DNA from: UBA5109 sp963975155
Lineage (GTDB): Bacteria; Pseudomonadota; Gammaproteobacteria; Pseudomonadales; Pseudohongiellaceae
Length of the DNA: 64,000 nt
Reading direction: 5' to 3'
NCBI GenBank assembly: GCA_963975155.1
Contig: CAXBFG010000002.1
Span: 418,439 to 482,438, forward strand
In this document: piece by piece, positions 45,464 to 54,138 of the stretch
Position numbering within the stretch: position 1 is the stretch's first letter
Layout of the letters: each line of letters starts with the position of its first letter
The notes under the pieces: model-generated
Database searches by the model: none
What the model was told of the DNA's origin: nothing
Seen by the model: only the letters and a program-made list of their open reading frames with translations
Program-made: the position numbers and the translations under genes

Positions 45464-46390
45464 ATGGCAACTGAAAATACCAACAGTACTTATGAAACAT
45501 ACTACGTTCCAGATCAATCAAAATTTCCGATTTTTGCTTCTCTGGGCTTATTCCTGTTTGTGTTCGGGATGGGTAATATTCTTAATGACATTAAGGCCGA
45601 AGACGCCACAGGCGGCTCTACCTTTATTGCCTTACTGGGCTTTGCCATTTTAGGGACTGTGCTGTTTAACTGGTTTAGCACCAGTATTCGTGAGAACCAT
45701 CAGGGTTTACCGAGTGCGCAATTAAAGCGTTCCTATGTGCTCGGCATGTACTGGTTTATATTTTCTGAAGTCATGTTCTTTGCTGCTTTTTTCGGTGCCC
45801 TGTTTTATGTTCGCAATCTGGCAGTGCCATGGCTGGGTGGTGAAGGAGCCAAAGGTGTTGCGTCGATTCTGTGGCCAAACTTTGAAGGAACCTGGCCCGT
45901 AATCGCCAATCCAAACGCAGCCTTGTTTGAGGCGCCGCATGAGTCAATGGCCTGGAGAGGCTGGGGTGAAGCGCTGACATATTTGCCGTTGTGGAACACA
46001 ATCATCCTGTTGACCTCCAGTGTTACCTGTCACATTGCACATGTCGGATTGAAAAATAATAACCGCAAGCAACTGATTGGCTGGTTAGCACTGACAGTAG
46101 CACTTGGTGTTGTGTTTTTATTCCTGCAGGCCGAAGAATATATTGAAGCCTATGAGGAATTGGGGCTTACGCTGAATTCAGGAATTTATGGTTCGACTTT
46201 CTTCCTGCTGACAGGCTTTCACGGGTTTCATGTGACTTTGGGAGCATTCATGCTGGCTGTTATGCTGGCGCGTGCAATTAAAGGGCACTTTAAACCAGAA
46301 GACCATTTTGGCTTTGAAGCAGCAAGCTGGTATTGGCATTTTGTGGATGTGGTCTGGGTTTGTCTCTTCTTCTTCGTCTATCTGCTTTAG
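45464..46390 (+). CDS. coxC: cytochrome c oxidase subunit III
   Basis: Core membrane subunit of the oxidase, stabilising subunit I. From ATG 45464 it has 308 residues with seven transmembrane helices and ends GFEAASWYWHFVDVVWVCLFFFVYLL, the conserved subunit III end. Start chosen because AAGGTGG (45448-45454) lies 9 bases upstream; the frame is open from 45443. A long palindrome (46395-46499) begins directly after its stop. Confidence 0.96.
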   Translation: MATENTNSTYETYYVPDQSKFPIFASLGLFLFVFGMGNILNDIKAEDATGGSTFIALLGFAILGTVLFNWFSTSIRENHQGLPSAQLKRSYVLGMYWFIFSEVMFFAAFFGALFYVRNLAVPWLGGEGAKGVASILWPNFEGTWPVIANPNAALFEAPHESMAWRGWGEALTYLPLWNTIILLTSSVTCHIAHVGLKNNNRKQLIGWLALTVALGVVFLFLQAEEYIEAYEELGLTLNSGIYGSTFFLLTGFHGFHVTLGAFMLAVMLARAIKGHFKPEDHFGFEAASWYWHFVDVVWVCLFFFVYLL

Positions 46391-46394
46391 GATT

Positions 46395-46499
46395 GCGCTT
46401 TTACTGACAGCCTTCGTTAGGAAAGTACTCAGTCAGTTACGTATTTCGTATACGCGCCTTCCCTGCGTGCTTTCCTGCCTCGGCTACCAGCAAAAGAGC
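46395..46499. repeat. ERIC-like imperfect palindrome downstream of coxC
   Basis: Arms of about 34 bases: 46395-46428 (GCGCTTTTACTGACAGCC, then TTCGTTAGGAAAGTAC) and 46467-46499, whose reverse complement reads GCTCTTTTGCTGGTAGCC then GAGGCAGGAAAGCAC. The centre CAGTCAGTTACGTATTTCGT then ATACGCGCC resembles the ERIC centre, and the outer TTTTGCTGG / TTCGTTA text also resembles ERIC ends as I recall them. It starts 4 bases after the coxC stop, so it could also end transcription. The remaining 46500-46619 shows nothing recognisable. Confidence 0.6.
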
Positions 46500-46619
46500 T
46501 AATCCTTCATGCAGTGAGGAAACAGCAGTTTCGAAAATGCTTATAAATGAAAACTTGGAAGTATTTCAGAGATTGATTCACTTTCAGCAAATTAAAGTTT
46601 CGCTGGTGATAGTTTAGGT

Positions 46620-46835
46620 TTAAGGGCTGTACCAGGGGGCACTGGGTGTAAGTTGGCCTGAAGCCACGCCATAAACGATGCAGATCATCAATAGTACAGC
46701 CAGCGTTACGCGCACGCCTAAGGCATACATCAGGCGCTTACGTTCATTTCCCTGATCCTTAAAAAAGAAAACAGCCCCACTGAACAGGCTTGCGATAATC
46801 GCCAGCAAAAGTAATACAATAATGACTTTTAACAC
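46620..46835 (-). CDS. twin transmembrane protein (DUF2909 family)
   Basis: Unknown function. 71 residues from GTG 46835, consisting of two transmembrane helices separated by a basic loop (DQGNERKRLMYALGVR). The family is found in the cytochrome oxidase cluster of Pseudomonas and relatives, on the strand opposite the oxidase genes, exactly as here, so a role in oxidase assembly or stability is plausible but unproven. A TTG at 46850 is an alternative start; CAAGG seven bases before GTG 46835 favours the shorter form. Confidence 0.8.
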   Translation of the reverse strand: MLKVIIVLLLLAIIASLFSGAVFFFKDQGNERKRLMYALGVRVTLAVLLMICIVYGVASGQLTPSAPWYSP

Positions 46836-46902
46836 AGTATTGCCTTGCAAATTAAAGTCATAATACTAGCAGAGTAGTTTAGCGGAAAATACCTGAGCAT
46901 TT

Positions 46903-47643
46903 ATGCTGACACGTTTACAAAACTATCGTTTTGACTGGAAACTAAGTTTATTTACGCTGTTTTTGATGCCTGTTTTAATTTCCCTGGGCTTCTGGCAATT
47001 AGATCGGGAGCAGGAAAAACTGGCCTTGCAGGCGCTTTATGAAAGCAGACAGAGCGCCGCGACTGAAGATTTGTCGTCAATAAATTATGACGATGATCTG
47101 CAATACATGCCGGTTAAATTCAAAGGTTCTTATGATAATGAACACAGTTTTTTACTGGATAATAAAATTAATGCAGGGCAGGTCGGCTTTGAAGTCCTGA
47201 GTCCGTTTAATACAGATGATGGGCAGCTGCTGATTGTTAACCGCGGCTGGATACCCCAGACAGCTTATCGGGATGTGCTGCCGCAGATTGCCAAAGTTGA
47301 TGGCGAAGTAGAATTACAGGGTGCAGTCTATGTGCCACTGGGTGAACAGTTTATGTTGGGAGTAGAAGAAAACACTACCGGTTGGCCGCGCATCATCCAG
47401 AGTCTGAATTTAGAAAGCATGTTTGCCTCTCTCAACAGCAGCACAGATACCTTTCCTTATACTGTGAGGCTTGCTCCCTTTCAGCCGGGAGTATTTGTCA
47501 GAAACTGGCCGGTAATTTCGACCAGTCCGGAAAAGCACCGCGGATATGCCGTTCAATGGTTTACGATGTCAGCAGTATTATTATTTTTGTATGTTTTCGT
47601 TAGCACCAAGACGGAAATAAAGACTGAACAAGACGGAGAGTAA
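46903..47643 (+). CDS. SURF1 family cytochrome oxidase assembly protein
   Basis: Helps place haem a in oxidase subunit I. 246 residues with a transmembrane helix at each end (about 15-32 and 220-237) and a periplasmic domain between. SLGFWQLDREQEKLAL, LLIVNRGWIPQ and HRGYAVQWFTMSAVLLFLYV are SURF1 signatures. It is followed 5 bases later by a CxxxC membrane protein gene. Confidence 0.94.
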   Translation: MLTRLQNYRFDWKLSLFTLFLMPVLISLGFWQLDREQEKLALQALYESRQSAATEDLSSINYDDDLQYMPVKFKGSYDNEHSFLLDNKINAGQVGFEVLSPFNTDDGQLLIVNRGWIPQTAYRDVLPQIAKVDGEVELQGAVYVPLGEQFMLGVEENTTGWPRIIQSLNLESMFASLNSSTDTFPYTVRLAPFQPGVFVRNWPVISTSPEKHRGYAVQWFTMSAVLLFLYVFVSTKTEIKTEQDGE

Positions 47644-47648
47644 ACGAC

Positions 47649-48287
47649 TTGCGCAAAGACAAACTTAAACTCACCCTTATGTTGGTGATGGTTGCGCTGC
47701 CTCTGGGCATGGCGACCTTTACTTTTAATTTTTTTCAAAATGAAAAAATCGGCACGACCAATAATGGCGAGTTAATTTCTCCGGTCATGGATATTACTGA
47801 GTTTGCCATGCTCGATAGCGATGACAGGATGGTGTTTGAGTCTTTTGAAACACTGGTGGCAGGTATTGACGCAGATGATTATGTGCCACGGCCATGGACA
47901 TTAATTTTTTTGGGGACTAACAGTTGCGATGATGCCTGCGGTGATCGGTTGTTTTATTTACGCCAACTGCACCGCTTACTGGGCGCAGATGAAGCACGTA
48001 TTGCGAGGTATTATTTAAATGCCGGAGCAGAGCGGGAGTTTGATGAGCGTACGCGCATTATGTTTGACGAAGCTTTTACCGGCATGACTGTTGTGTACAG
48101 TCGGCGAGCGGAGCTGCTGAACAATCTGGCGACAATACTGCCGGCCGGTGTTGATCCGACTACAGAACATTATATATTTTTGGCCGACCCGCTTGGCAAT
48201 GTCATGCTATATTTCACTCCGGAAAATACTCCGGAAGAAATTCTGGAAGACATTGAAAAACTACTGGCACGCTCCAGTCTGGGCTAG
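47649..48287 (+). CDS. membrane-anchored CxxxC protein of the cytochrome oxidase cluster
   Basis: Function not established. 212 residues starting with TTG 47649: one N-terminal transmembrane anchor (about 8-28) and a soluble periplasmic part that looks thioredoxin-like. SCDDACG (C93, C97) has the CxxxC spacing of Sco copper chaperones, and LIFLGTNSCDDACGDRLFYLRQLH aligns with the Sco1 block FFGYTYCPDVC. The Sco histidine that binds copper is not evident. The equivalent Pseudomonas gene (PA0111) is hypothetical in the same place. It may be a redox or copper helper for CuA assembly. Confidence 0.78.
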   Translation: MRKDKLKLTLMLVMVALPLGMATFTFNFFQNEKIGTTNNGELISPVMDITEFAMLDSDDRMVFESFETLVAGIDADDYVPRPWTLIFLGTNSCDDACGDRLFYLRQLHRLLGADEARIARYYLNAGAEREFDERTRIMFDEAFTGMTVVYSRRAELLNNLATILPAGVDPTTEHYIFLADPLGNVMLYFTPENTPEEILEDIEKLLARSSLG

Positions 48288-48292
48288 CAGGG

Positions 48293-49318
48293 ATGAAGAT
48301 TCATAAACCAACCTATTATCTGACACTGGCAGCTGTACTGTTGGCCGTTTGTGTCGTTGTGCTCGGGGCATTTACACGCTTGTCTGATGCTGGTCTGGGC
48401 TGCCCGGACTGGCCTGGCTGTTATGGTTTTATGTGGATGCCGGAAACACCGGATGAAATCATACAGGCCACAGAGTTATACCCCCATGCTCCCTTTGAGG
48501 CTGAAAAAGCCTGGCCTGAAATGGTACACCGGTATTTTGCCAGCACCCTGGGTTTTCTCATTATCCTGATCAATATTTTTAACTGGCGCCATCGGCATCG
48601 CTCCGATCAGCCCTTCAAATTGCCCATTTTTTTGTTGGCTCTGGTTATCATACAGGGGCTGTTTGGTATGTGGACGGTCACGCTTAATCTTTGGCCTCAG
48701 GTTGTGACTGCACATTTGCTGGGCGGTTTTACCACCCTGAGTCTGCTCTGGCTCCTGAGCATGCGGCTCAACAACAGGCCCTGGCCACAGCCTTCAATGC
48801 CCATCCGCTATTGGACTGCCCTGAAACCCCTGGCGATGATTGCCATGTTATTGCTCATTATGCAGATTGCGCTGGGTGGTTGGCTAAGCTCTAATTATGC
48901 TGCGCTGGCCTGCCCGGATTTCCCTACCTGCCAGAATCAAATGGTCCCGGAAATGGATATGGCCAGTGGCTTTAATATTTTCCAGCATATCGGGCCGAAT
49001 TACCTGGGCGGACAGCTGGACGGGGAAGCGCGTGTCGCAATTCATTTCATGCACAGGGTAGGTGCACTAGTCGTTACTTTTTTTATGCTGTTTCTGATAC
49101 TGCAGCTCTACAGAAATAATGGCAACACACCACTGAAGGGCCTTACACACGTGATTCTGTTCCTGCTGATCGTCCAGGTGAGTCTTGGCATCAGCAATGT
49201 GATCTGGTCCCTGCCTTTGTGGGTGGCGGTTTCTCACAATGCCTGTGGGGCATTCCTCTTGCTCAGCATGGTAAGCTTGAACTACCGTCTTCATAAAAGC
49301 ACGACAGCGATGTTCTGA
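48293..49318 (+). CDS. ctaA: haem A synthase
   Basis: Oxidises haem O to haem A at the inner membrane. 341 residues with eight transmembrane helices in two four-helix bundles. GAFTRLSDAGLGCPDWPGCYG is the CtaA signature with paired cysteines; conserved histidines appear in MVHRYFASTLG, TAHLLGG, FMHRVGA and SHNACGA. It is directly followed by cyoE, the enzyme that makes its substrate. Confidence 0.96.
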   Translation: MKIHKPTYYLTLAAVLLAVCVVVLGAFTRLSDAGLGCPDWPGCYGFMWMPETPDEIIQATELYPHAPFEAEKAWPEMVHRYFASTLGFLIILINIFNWRHRHRSDQPFKLPIFLLALVIIQGLFGMWTVTLNLWPQVVTAHLLGGFTTLSLLWLLSMRLNNRPWPQPSMPIRYWTALKPLAMIAMLLLIMQIALGGWLSSNYAALACPDFPTCQNQMVPEMDMASGFNIFQHIGPNYLGGQLDGEARVAIHFMHRVGALVVTFFMLFLILQLYRNNGNTPLKGLTHVILFLLIVQVSLGISNVIWSLPLWVAVSHNACGAFLLLSMVSLNYRLHKSTTAMF

Positions 49319-49320
49319 TC

Positions 49321-50211
49321 ATGAGCGAAACTACTATCAATAAAAGTCTCAAAAAGGCCAGTTGGCGCTCCTACTATGAGATGTGCAAGCCAAGAGTCGT
49401 CATGATGATGGTCCTGACTTCGATGGTGGGCATGTTTCTGGCAGTGCCGGGCATGGTGCCGGTTTCCACTCTGATCTGGGGCAATGTCGGTATTGCACTG
49501 GTTGCCAGTGCCGGAGCGGTTATTAACCATTTAATTGATTACCGCATCGATACCATCATGCAAAGAACGCTTAAGAGACCAATTCCACAGGGCAAGGTGA
49601 CACCCTTACAGGCGCTGGTGTTCGCCCTGTCCATCTGTCTGCTGGGGATGGCAATATTGATCGTGCTGGTTAATCCGCTTTGTGCCTGGCTGACGCTGGC
49701 TTCTTTTGTGGGTTATGCCATTATTTATACCGGTTACCTGAAAAGAGCGACCCCGCAAAATATCGTCATCGGCGGGTTATCCGGTGCAATGCCTCCCTTG
49801 CTGGGCTGGACCGCCGTAACCGGGACGGTAGATCCCGGGGGCTTATTGCTGGTGCTGATAATTTTTGCCTGGACACCGCCACACTTCTGGCCCTTGGCGA
49901 TTCATCGAAAAAAAGATTATGCCAAAACCGATATCCCCATGTTGCCAGTGACTCATGGTGATGCCTTAACCAAACTGCATTCCCTTTTATATACCATCAT
50001 TATGTTGATCGTAACGCTGTTGCCGTATTTAACCGGCATGAGCGGGCTGCTGTACCTGGTGGCTGCGATAGTTCTGGGGGCCGGTTTTTTGTATCGCTCG
50101 ATTGAATTGATGGTGGGCTCTAAGGCGACTTCTGCCATGAAGACCTTTCGCTATTCAATTTTTTATTTAATCGCGCTGTTTATTGCCTTGCTGATTGATC
50201 ACTATATTTAA
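49321..50211 (+). CDS. cyoE: protohaem IX farnesyltransferase (haem O synthase)
   Basis: Adds a farnesyl chain to haem B to give haem O, feeding CtaA. 296 residues, polytopic. The prenyltransferase motif is AVINHLIDYRIDTIMQRTLKRPI, and a second conserved block is GYAIIYTGYLKRATPQNIVIGGLSGAMPPLLGW, with WTPPHFWPLAI later. It lies between ctaA and sco1. Confidence 0.96.
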   Translation: MSETTINKSLKKASWRSYYEMCKPRVVMMMVLTSMVGMFLAVPGMVPVSTLIWGNVGIALVASAGAVINHLIDYRIDTIMQRTLKRPIPQGKVTPLQALVFALSICLLGMAILIVLVNPLCAWLTLASFVGYAIIYTGYLKRATPQNIVIGGLSGAMPPLLGWTAVTGTVDPGGLLLVLIIFAWTPPHFWPLAIHRKKDYAKTDIPMLPVTHGDALTKLHSLLYTIIMLIVTLLPYLTGMSGLLYLVAAIVLGAGFLYRSIELMVGSKATSAMKTFRYSIFYLIALFIALLIDHYI

Positions 50212-50223
50212 TATGAGAATAAA

Positions 50224-50862
50224 ATGAACAAAGGCGTTTCTAAAACCATTATCTCCTGCGTGGCCTTTATGGCCCTGGTGCTGGGTTTAACCTTTAATCG
50301 CATAATGTCTCCTGCGCCGATTACAAATGAGCAGATGTCTGAAAATGGCCTCTTTGTTTACGAAGTGCCGAGACGCTTTAGTGATTTCTCTTTAATCGAC
50401 CAGAATAATAATCCTGTAAATTCTGAGTTATTAAAGAACAAATGGAGCCTGATCTTTTTTGGTTACACTTATTGTCCGGATGTTTGTCCCCTAACCATGG
50501 CGACCCTTAAGCAGTTCACCGGAATTCTTGAACAGGAAGGTGACTATGCAGAAGATACCCAGGTCATCATGGTAAGCGTCGATCCGCAAAGAGATACGAC
50601 CGATAAGTTACGCGAATATGTGGGCTTCTTTAATGAGGATTTTATTGGCCTAACGGGCGAGTATATCGATATTTTTAATTTCGCTTCCCAATTAAATATT
50701 GCCTTTGTTTATACGCCGGGTGTTGGCGAAAATTATTTGGTAAATCACAGTGGTGAAATTGCGCTGATAAATCCTAATGGCCATTTTCATGGCTTCTTCA
50801 AAGTGCCTCACGATCCGGTAAAAATGGCTGAAAACTTTCAGATTATCCGTTCCGGCTGGTAA
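50224..50862 (+). CDS. Sco1/SenC family copper chaperone
   Basis: Delivers copper for the CuA site of oxidase subunit II. 212 residues: an N-terminal membrane anchor (about 7-28) and a thioredoxin-fold domain with FGYTYCPDVCP (C84 and C88) and the copper-binding histidine in YLVNHSGEIALINPNG. It closes the cytochrome oxidase operon and converges on the diguanylate cyclase gene with only 3 bases between stops. Confidence 0.95.
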   Translation: MNKGVSKTIISCVAFMALVLGLTFNRIMSPAPITNEQMSENGLFVYEVPRRFSDFSLIDQNNNPVNSELLKNKWSLIFFGYTYCPDVCPLTMATLKQFTGILEQEGDYAEDTQVIMVSVDPQRDTTDKLREYVGFFNEDFIGLTGEYIDIFNFASQLNIAFVYTPGVGENYLVNHSGEIALINPNGHFHGFFKVPHDPVKMAENFQIIRSGW

Positions 50863-50865
50863 TAA

Positions 50866-51825
50866 TTATTTAGCCCTTTTTTTGTGAAGGTACATTAATT
50901 TATCTCCTTCAGACATCAGGTCTTCAATCGTAGCATGCGTCTGCGGATCGAAGAGGACAATGCCATGAGAAAAGGATAAAGTAAAATCCAGTTTGTGCGC
51001 ATCATTATAAGGCTCGAGTGCTCGATTGAACCTTGTAACAAATTCTTCTGCGGCTTTCTCCGAAGTGTCGGGTAACAGTACAACGAATTCATCGCCGCCC
51101 AAGCGGGCATAAATGTCTGAATCTCTAAAGGTGTTCTTCATCAGATTGGCGAAAGCTACCAAGGCCTGATCACCAGCTTCGTGCCCAAAAGTATCATTGA
51201 GTTTTTTAAATTTATTCAGGTCCATAAAGATCAGGGTTGCTGACTGTTTGTTTCGCTCGGAAAATTTTAAAACATGTGCAGCTTGTGTGATAAAACCGCG
51301 GCGATTGGAAATGTTGGTAAGTTCATCAACAACCGCCAGAAGCAGAGCAGCAAGCTCCCGCTCTACCATGTTGGCCAGATCTGTGAGTGCCAGCAGATCA
51401 TCACTGCTAAAGTGTCTGGCAACCTTATCTATGATGCACAAGGTTCCAACTTTCATACCGTCAGGAGTCTTTAGAGGGCAACCTGCATAAAATCGAATAT
51501 TAGGAGGACTGGTGACCAGAGGATTATCGGCAAAGCGTTTATCATCAAGCGTATCGGGAATGATAAAAATATTGTCACCTAAAATGGCATGACCGCAAAA
51601 AGAAATATCACGAGGCGTCTCACTGGCATCAAGCCCTATTTTGGACTTAAACCATTGACGGTTTGTATCAACCAGGCTGACCAGAGCGATAGGTACATCA
51701 AACAAGCGTTTTGCCATGCGGGCCAGACGATCAAAGCGCTCATCAGGTTGAGTATCAAGAATGTTGAGAGCATGCAGCGTTTCAATCCGGGCTGCTTCAT
51801 TGGAAGGTATAGGTGGCTTTTGCAT
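50866..51825 (-). CDS. GAF-GGDEF diguanylate cyclase
   Basis: Predicted to make cyclic di-GMP from two GTP. 319 residues, with no transmembrane segment: an N-terminal GAF domain (about 20-160) and a C-terminal GGDEF domain starting DELTNISNRRGF. The active-site motif GGDEF is at 243-247, and the inhibitory I-site RDSD (234-237) lies the usual five residues upstream, so product inhibition is expected. The GAF ligand is unknown. It starts directly after the stop of the VOC gene, which suggests cotranscription. Confidence 0.92.
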   Translation of the reverse strand: MQKPPIPSNEAARIETLHALNILDTQPDERFDRLARMAKRLFDVPIALVSLVDTNRQWFKSKIGLDASETPRDISFCGHAILGDNIFIIPDTLDDKRFADNPLVTSPPNIRFYAGCPLKTPDGMKVGTLCIIDKVARHFSSDDLLALTDLANMVERELAALLLAVVDELTNISNRRGFITQAAHVLKFSERNKQSATLIFMDLNKFKKLNDTFGHEAGDQALVAFANLMKNTFRDSDIYARLGGDEFVVLLPDTSEKAAEEFVTRFNRALEPYNDAHKLDFTLSFSHGIVLFDPQTHATIEDLMSEGDKLMYLHKKRAK

Positions 51826-52194
51826 CTAAGGTTTATCCATTAAGGGTTTCGACCAAACGGCAAATTCGTTGCCTGCCGGTTCTGTAAAATGAAAGCGCCG
51901 GCCACCGGGAAATGAATAAATTGCCTGCACAATTTTACCGCCGGCTTTTTCAATCTTTTGCTGCGTGGCTTCCAGATCCTGACTAAATAAAATAATTAAG
52001 GCAGAACCGTTTTGTGTTGTCGCAGCCTTCTCAGATTTAAAAAAACCACCATCAAGACCTGCGCCGGAAAAGGCAGCATATTCCGGCCCATAATCCTCAA
52101 AGGTCCAAGCGAAAGCTTCTGTAAAAAAGCGTTTGGTTTCGGGCAGATTACAGGAAGGGAATTCAACATAGTTTATTTTTTCATGTTGGAGCAT
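51826..52194 (-). CDS. VOC-fold (glyoxalase/bleomycin resistance-like) protein
   Basis: Small protein of 122 residues with a vicinal-oxygen-chelate fold: INYVEFPSCNLPETKRFFTEAFAWTFEDYGPEYAAF is the usual first repeat and FHFTEPAGNEFAVWSK the closing strand with a candidate metal ligand. The frame is open upstream to 52272, but an AAGAGG-like site 8 bases before ATG 52194 and the fold start there. Substrate unknown. The stop codon abuts the diguanylate cyclase start. Confidence 0.82.
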   Translation of the reverse strand: MLQHEKINYVEFPSCNLPETKRFFTEAFAWTFEDYGPEYAAFSGAGLDGGFFKSEKAATTQNGSALIILFSQDLEATQQKIEKAGGKIVQAIYSFPGGRRFHFTEPAGNEFAVWSKPLMDKP

Positions 52195-52343
52195 AAGTCT
52201 GCCTCTTTTTATAGCATTGTGAATGCGAAATCGGTTTTCCTGATTGTTTAATTCAAAAAGGCTAAAAGGCAACCGGGATCAGCTGCAATGTCTTGTCGCC
52301 GCCCCGGAGTCTTTGATGTTTCTTTTTATATTCCTGTTACGGC

Positions 52344-53750
52344 CTAACTGAAGACCACCTGGATATCGGTATTTTCAAATAAACCTTCTTCACCAAATTC
52401 AACGCCCAGGGAAGAACGTTTTACGCCACCAAAAGGCGCGTTAGGCTGAATCGCCCCATGCTTGTTAATCCATACCGAGCCGCATTCCATGCGCAGGGCG
52501 ATCTGCTTGGCTTTTTCAATATCATTTGACCAGACCGAACCGCCAAGACCATTGTCAGAATCATTGGCAGCAGCAATGGCTTCGTCCAGGTCTGTGTAGC
52601 GCAGGATAGGCAAGGCAGGACCAAACTGTTCTTCAGCCACCAGTGCTGCATCATTGGACAGCCCCGAGATCAATGTGATCGGGAAGAACAGTCCTTCACC
52701 GGGGGCTCCGCCCAACAGGACCTCCCCGTGTTTGGCGCCGTCTTTGACCAGTCGCGCAACCTTGTCGAACTGCATCTGATTGTTGATAGGGCCAAGTAAA
52801 TTGGCTTCATCCAGGCCATTGCCCATCGGGATATTACGGGCGTATTCAACCAAAGCATCACAGACCGCATCATGGATGCTGTCATGCACATAAAGTCGTT
52901 TCATGGCTGCACAGGTTTGCCCAGTATTAATGAAGGCTCCCCAGAACAGGCCTTCTGCAATAGCTTTCGGGTCACAGTCCGGTAGGACAATCCCGGCGTC
53001 GTTGCCGCCCATTTCCAGGGTCAGCCGTTTCATGGTAACTGCTGCGTTTTGCATGATTTTTTCACCAGTGCCGCAGGAGCCGGTGAAAACAATTTTGCGG
53101 ATATCAGGATGTGAAGACATAGCGGCACCGATATTGGCCAGTTTGTCGTCTGAAGTAACGATATTCAGCACCCCGGGTGGCAAGGCCTGATTCATCACTT
53201 CTACGGCCTGCAATGTGGATAATGGCGTGTAGGGCGAAGGCTTGATAACAACCGTATTTCCGGCACGCAGAGCCGGCAGGATATGCCAGATGGCAATCAT
53301 TACGGGCCAGTTCCAGGGTGTAATGGAGCCGACCACGCCAATCGGTTTACGGTGTAATTCGATGTGGGCTTCTTCATTGTCCTGCAGGACCTTAACGGGT
53401 AAGGAAAGGCCAGCTGTATAGCCAGCCCAGGCTTGTGCTGCCCCCAGTTCGAAGCGCGAACCTGTTCCGCCCAATGGCTTGCCCTGTTCCATTGTCAAGG
53501 TCTGCGCAATGCTTTCAGCGGCTTCACCGAGTTTCCCGGCCAGGGCCGCGCAAGTCGCTTGTCGCTCGGCATCAGGCAGTGCCGACCAGGCCGGAAATGC
53601 CGCTTTGGCAGCTGCTACAGCATTATCAAGATCAGCCATAGTGGCATTTGGGCAATTGGCCACCAGCTCACCAGTTGCCGGATTGAAAATCTCAAAGCTT
53701 TCCTTGGTTGGGATCTGTTTTCCACCTATTGTCATACTGAAATTTTGCAT
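52344..53750 (-). CDS. NAD(P)-dependent aldehyde dehydrogenase
   Basis: Oxidises an aldehyde to the acid. 468 residues. The family core is complete: oxyanion N147 in TPWNWP, general base E246 in LEMGGNDAG, nucleophile C280 in NTGQTCAAMKR, and the C-terminal PFGGVKRSSLG. The NDAG variant of the LGGK position occurs in several catabolic ALDHs. AGGAG lies 6 bases before its ATG. It is encoded next to the presumed aromatic catabolic cassette and could act on aldehydes from it, but the substrate cannot be read from sequence. Confidence 0.93.
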   Translation of the reverse strand: MQNFSMTIGGKQIPTKESFEIFNPATGELVANCPNATMADLDNAVAAAKAAFPAWSALPDAERQATCAALAGKLGEAAESIAQTLTMEQGKPLGGTGSRFELGAAQAWAGYTAGLSLPVKVLQDNEEAHIELHRKPIGVVGSITPWNWPVMIAIWHILPALRAGNTVVIKPSPYTPLSTLQAVEVMNQALPPGVLNIVTSDDKLANIGAAMSSHPDIRKIVFTGSCGTGEKIMQNAAVTMKRLTLEMGGNDAGIVLPDCDPKAIAEGLFWGAFINTGQTCAAMKRLYVHDSIHDAVCDALVEYARNIPMGNGLDEANLLGPINNQMQFDKVARLVKDGAKHGEVLLGGAPGEGLFFPITLISGLSNDAALVAEEQFGPALPILRYTDLDEAIAAANDSDNGLGGSVWSNDIEKAKQIALRMECGSVWINKHGAIQPNAPFGGVKRSSLGVEFGEEGLFENTDIQVVFS

Positions 53751-53922
53751 CGAATACTCCTAAAGAAGTTGGATCTGTTTTTTACCATAGTACACAAGAT
53801 TACAGCAATAAACTCAAATGACAGGTAAATCAAAGTTTGTCTGCATGAGGAATTAATCGATAATACTTCGTTGATCTTTAGATCAGGCAGTTAACTTATC
53901 AATACTCAGAATTACCATGGGT
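53751..53922. other. upstream region of the aldehyde dehydrogenase gene
   Basis: Gene-free. It has a short inverted repeat TTGATC TTTA GATCAG at 53871-53886, about 120 bases before the aldehyde dehydrogenase ATG, which could be an operator. No clear promoter was found. Confidence 0.3.
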
Positions 53923-54138
53923 TTAACATTCTGGCCAGGTTATTTCTGCAACAGTTCTTTCATTTAAAGTAGTGACGTCGACTTCTTCTCCCGTCACAGG
54001 GTTTGGGTAATGAAAAGGCGTGTAATAAGTAGGCCAGAATTTCAGGTTACTGAATTTCCAGACACCATCTTCTTTAACGAATTCATTTTCATAGGCACCA
54101 TCTGACCAGAGCTCCAGGTTAGCACCGAATTGAGCGAA
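53923..54138 (-). pseudogene. C-terminal remnant of a SnoaL-like / NTF2-fold protein
   Basis: The minus strand from 54138 to the stop at 53925-53923 encodes about 71 residues beginning FAQFGANLELWSDGAYENEF and ending NERTVAEITWPEC. VKEDGVWKFSNLKFWPTYY and the following TPF are typical of the C-terminal half of SnoaL-like polyketide-cyclase-fold proteins. No start codon or first half remains, and the frame is closed upstream by the stop of the hydrolase gene. It therefore looks like the tail of a lost gene joined to the hydrolase by deletion. It is in the same frame as the hydrolase, so read-through of one TAA would fuse the two. Confidence 0.7.

Noticed and set aside
53871..53886. FNR box upstream of the aldehyde dehydrogenase
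   Set aside because: TTGAT and ATCAG are six bases apart here instead of four, so it does not fit FNR; kept only as an inverted repeat.
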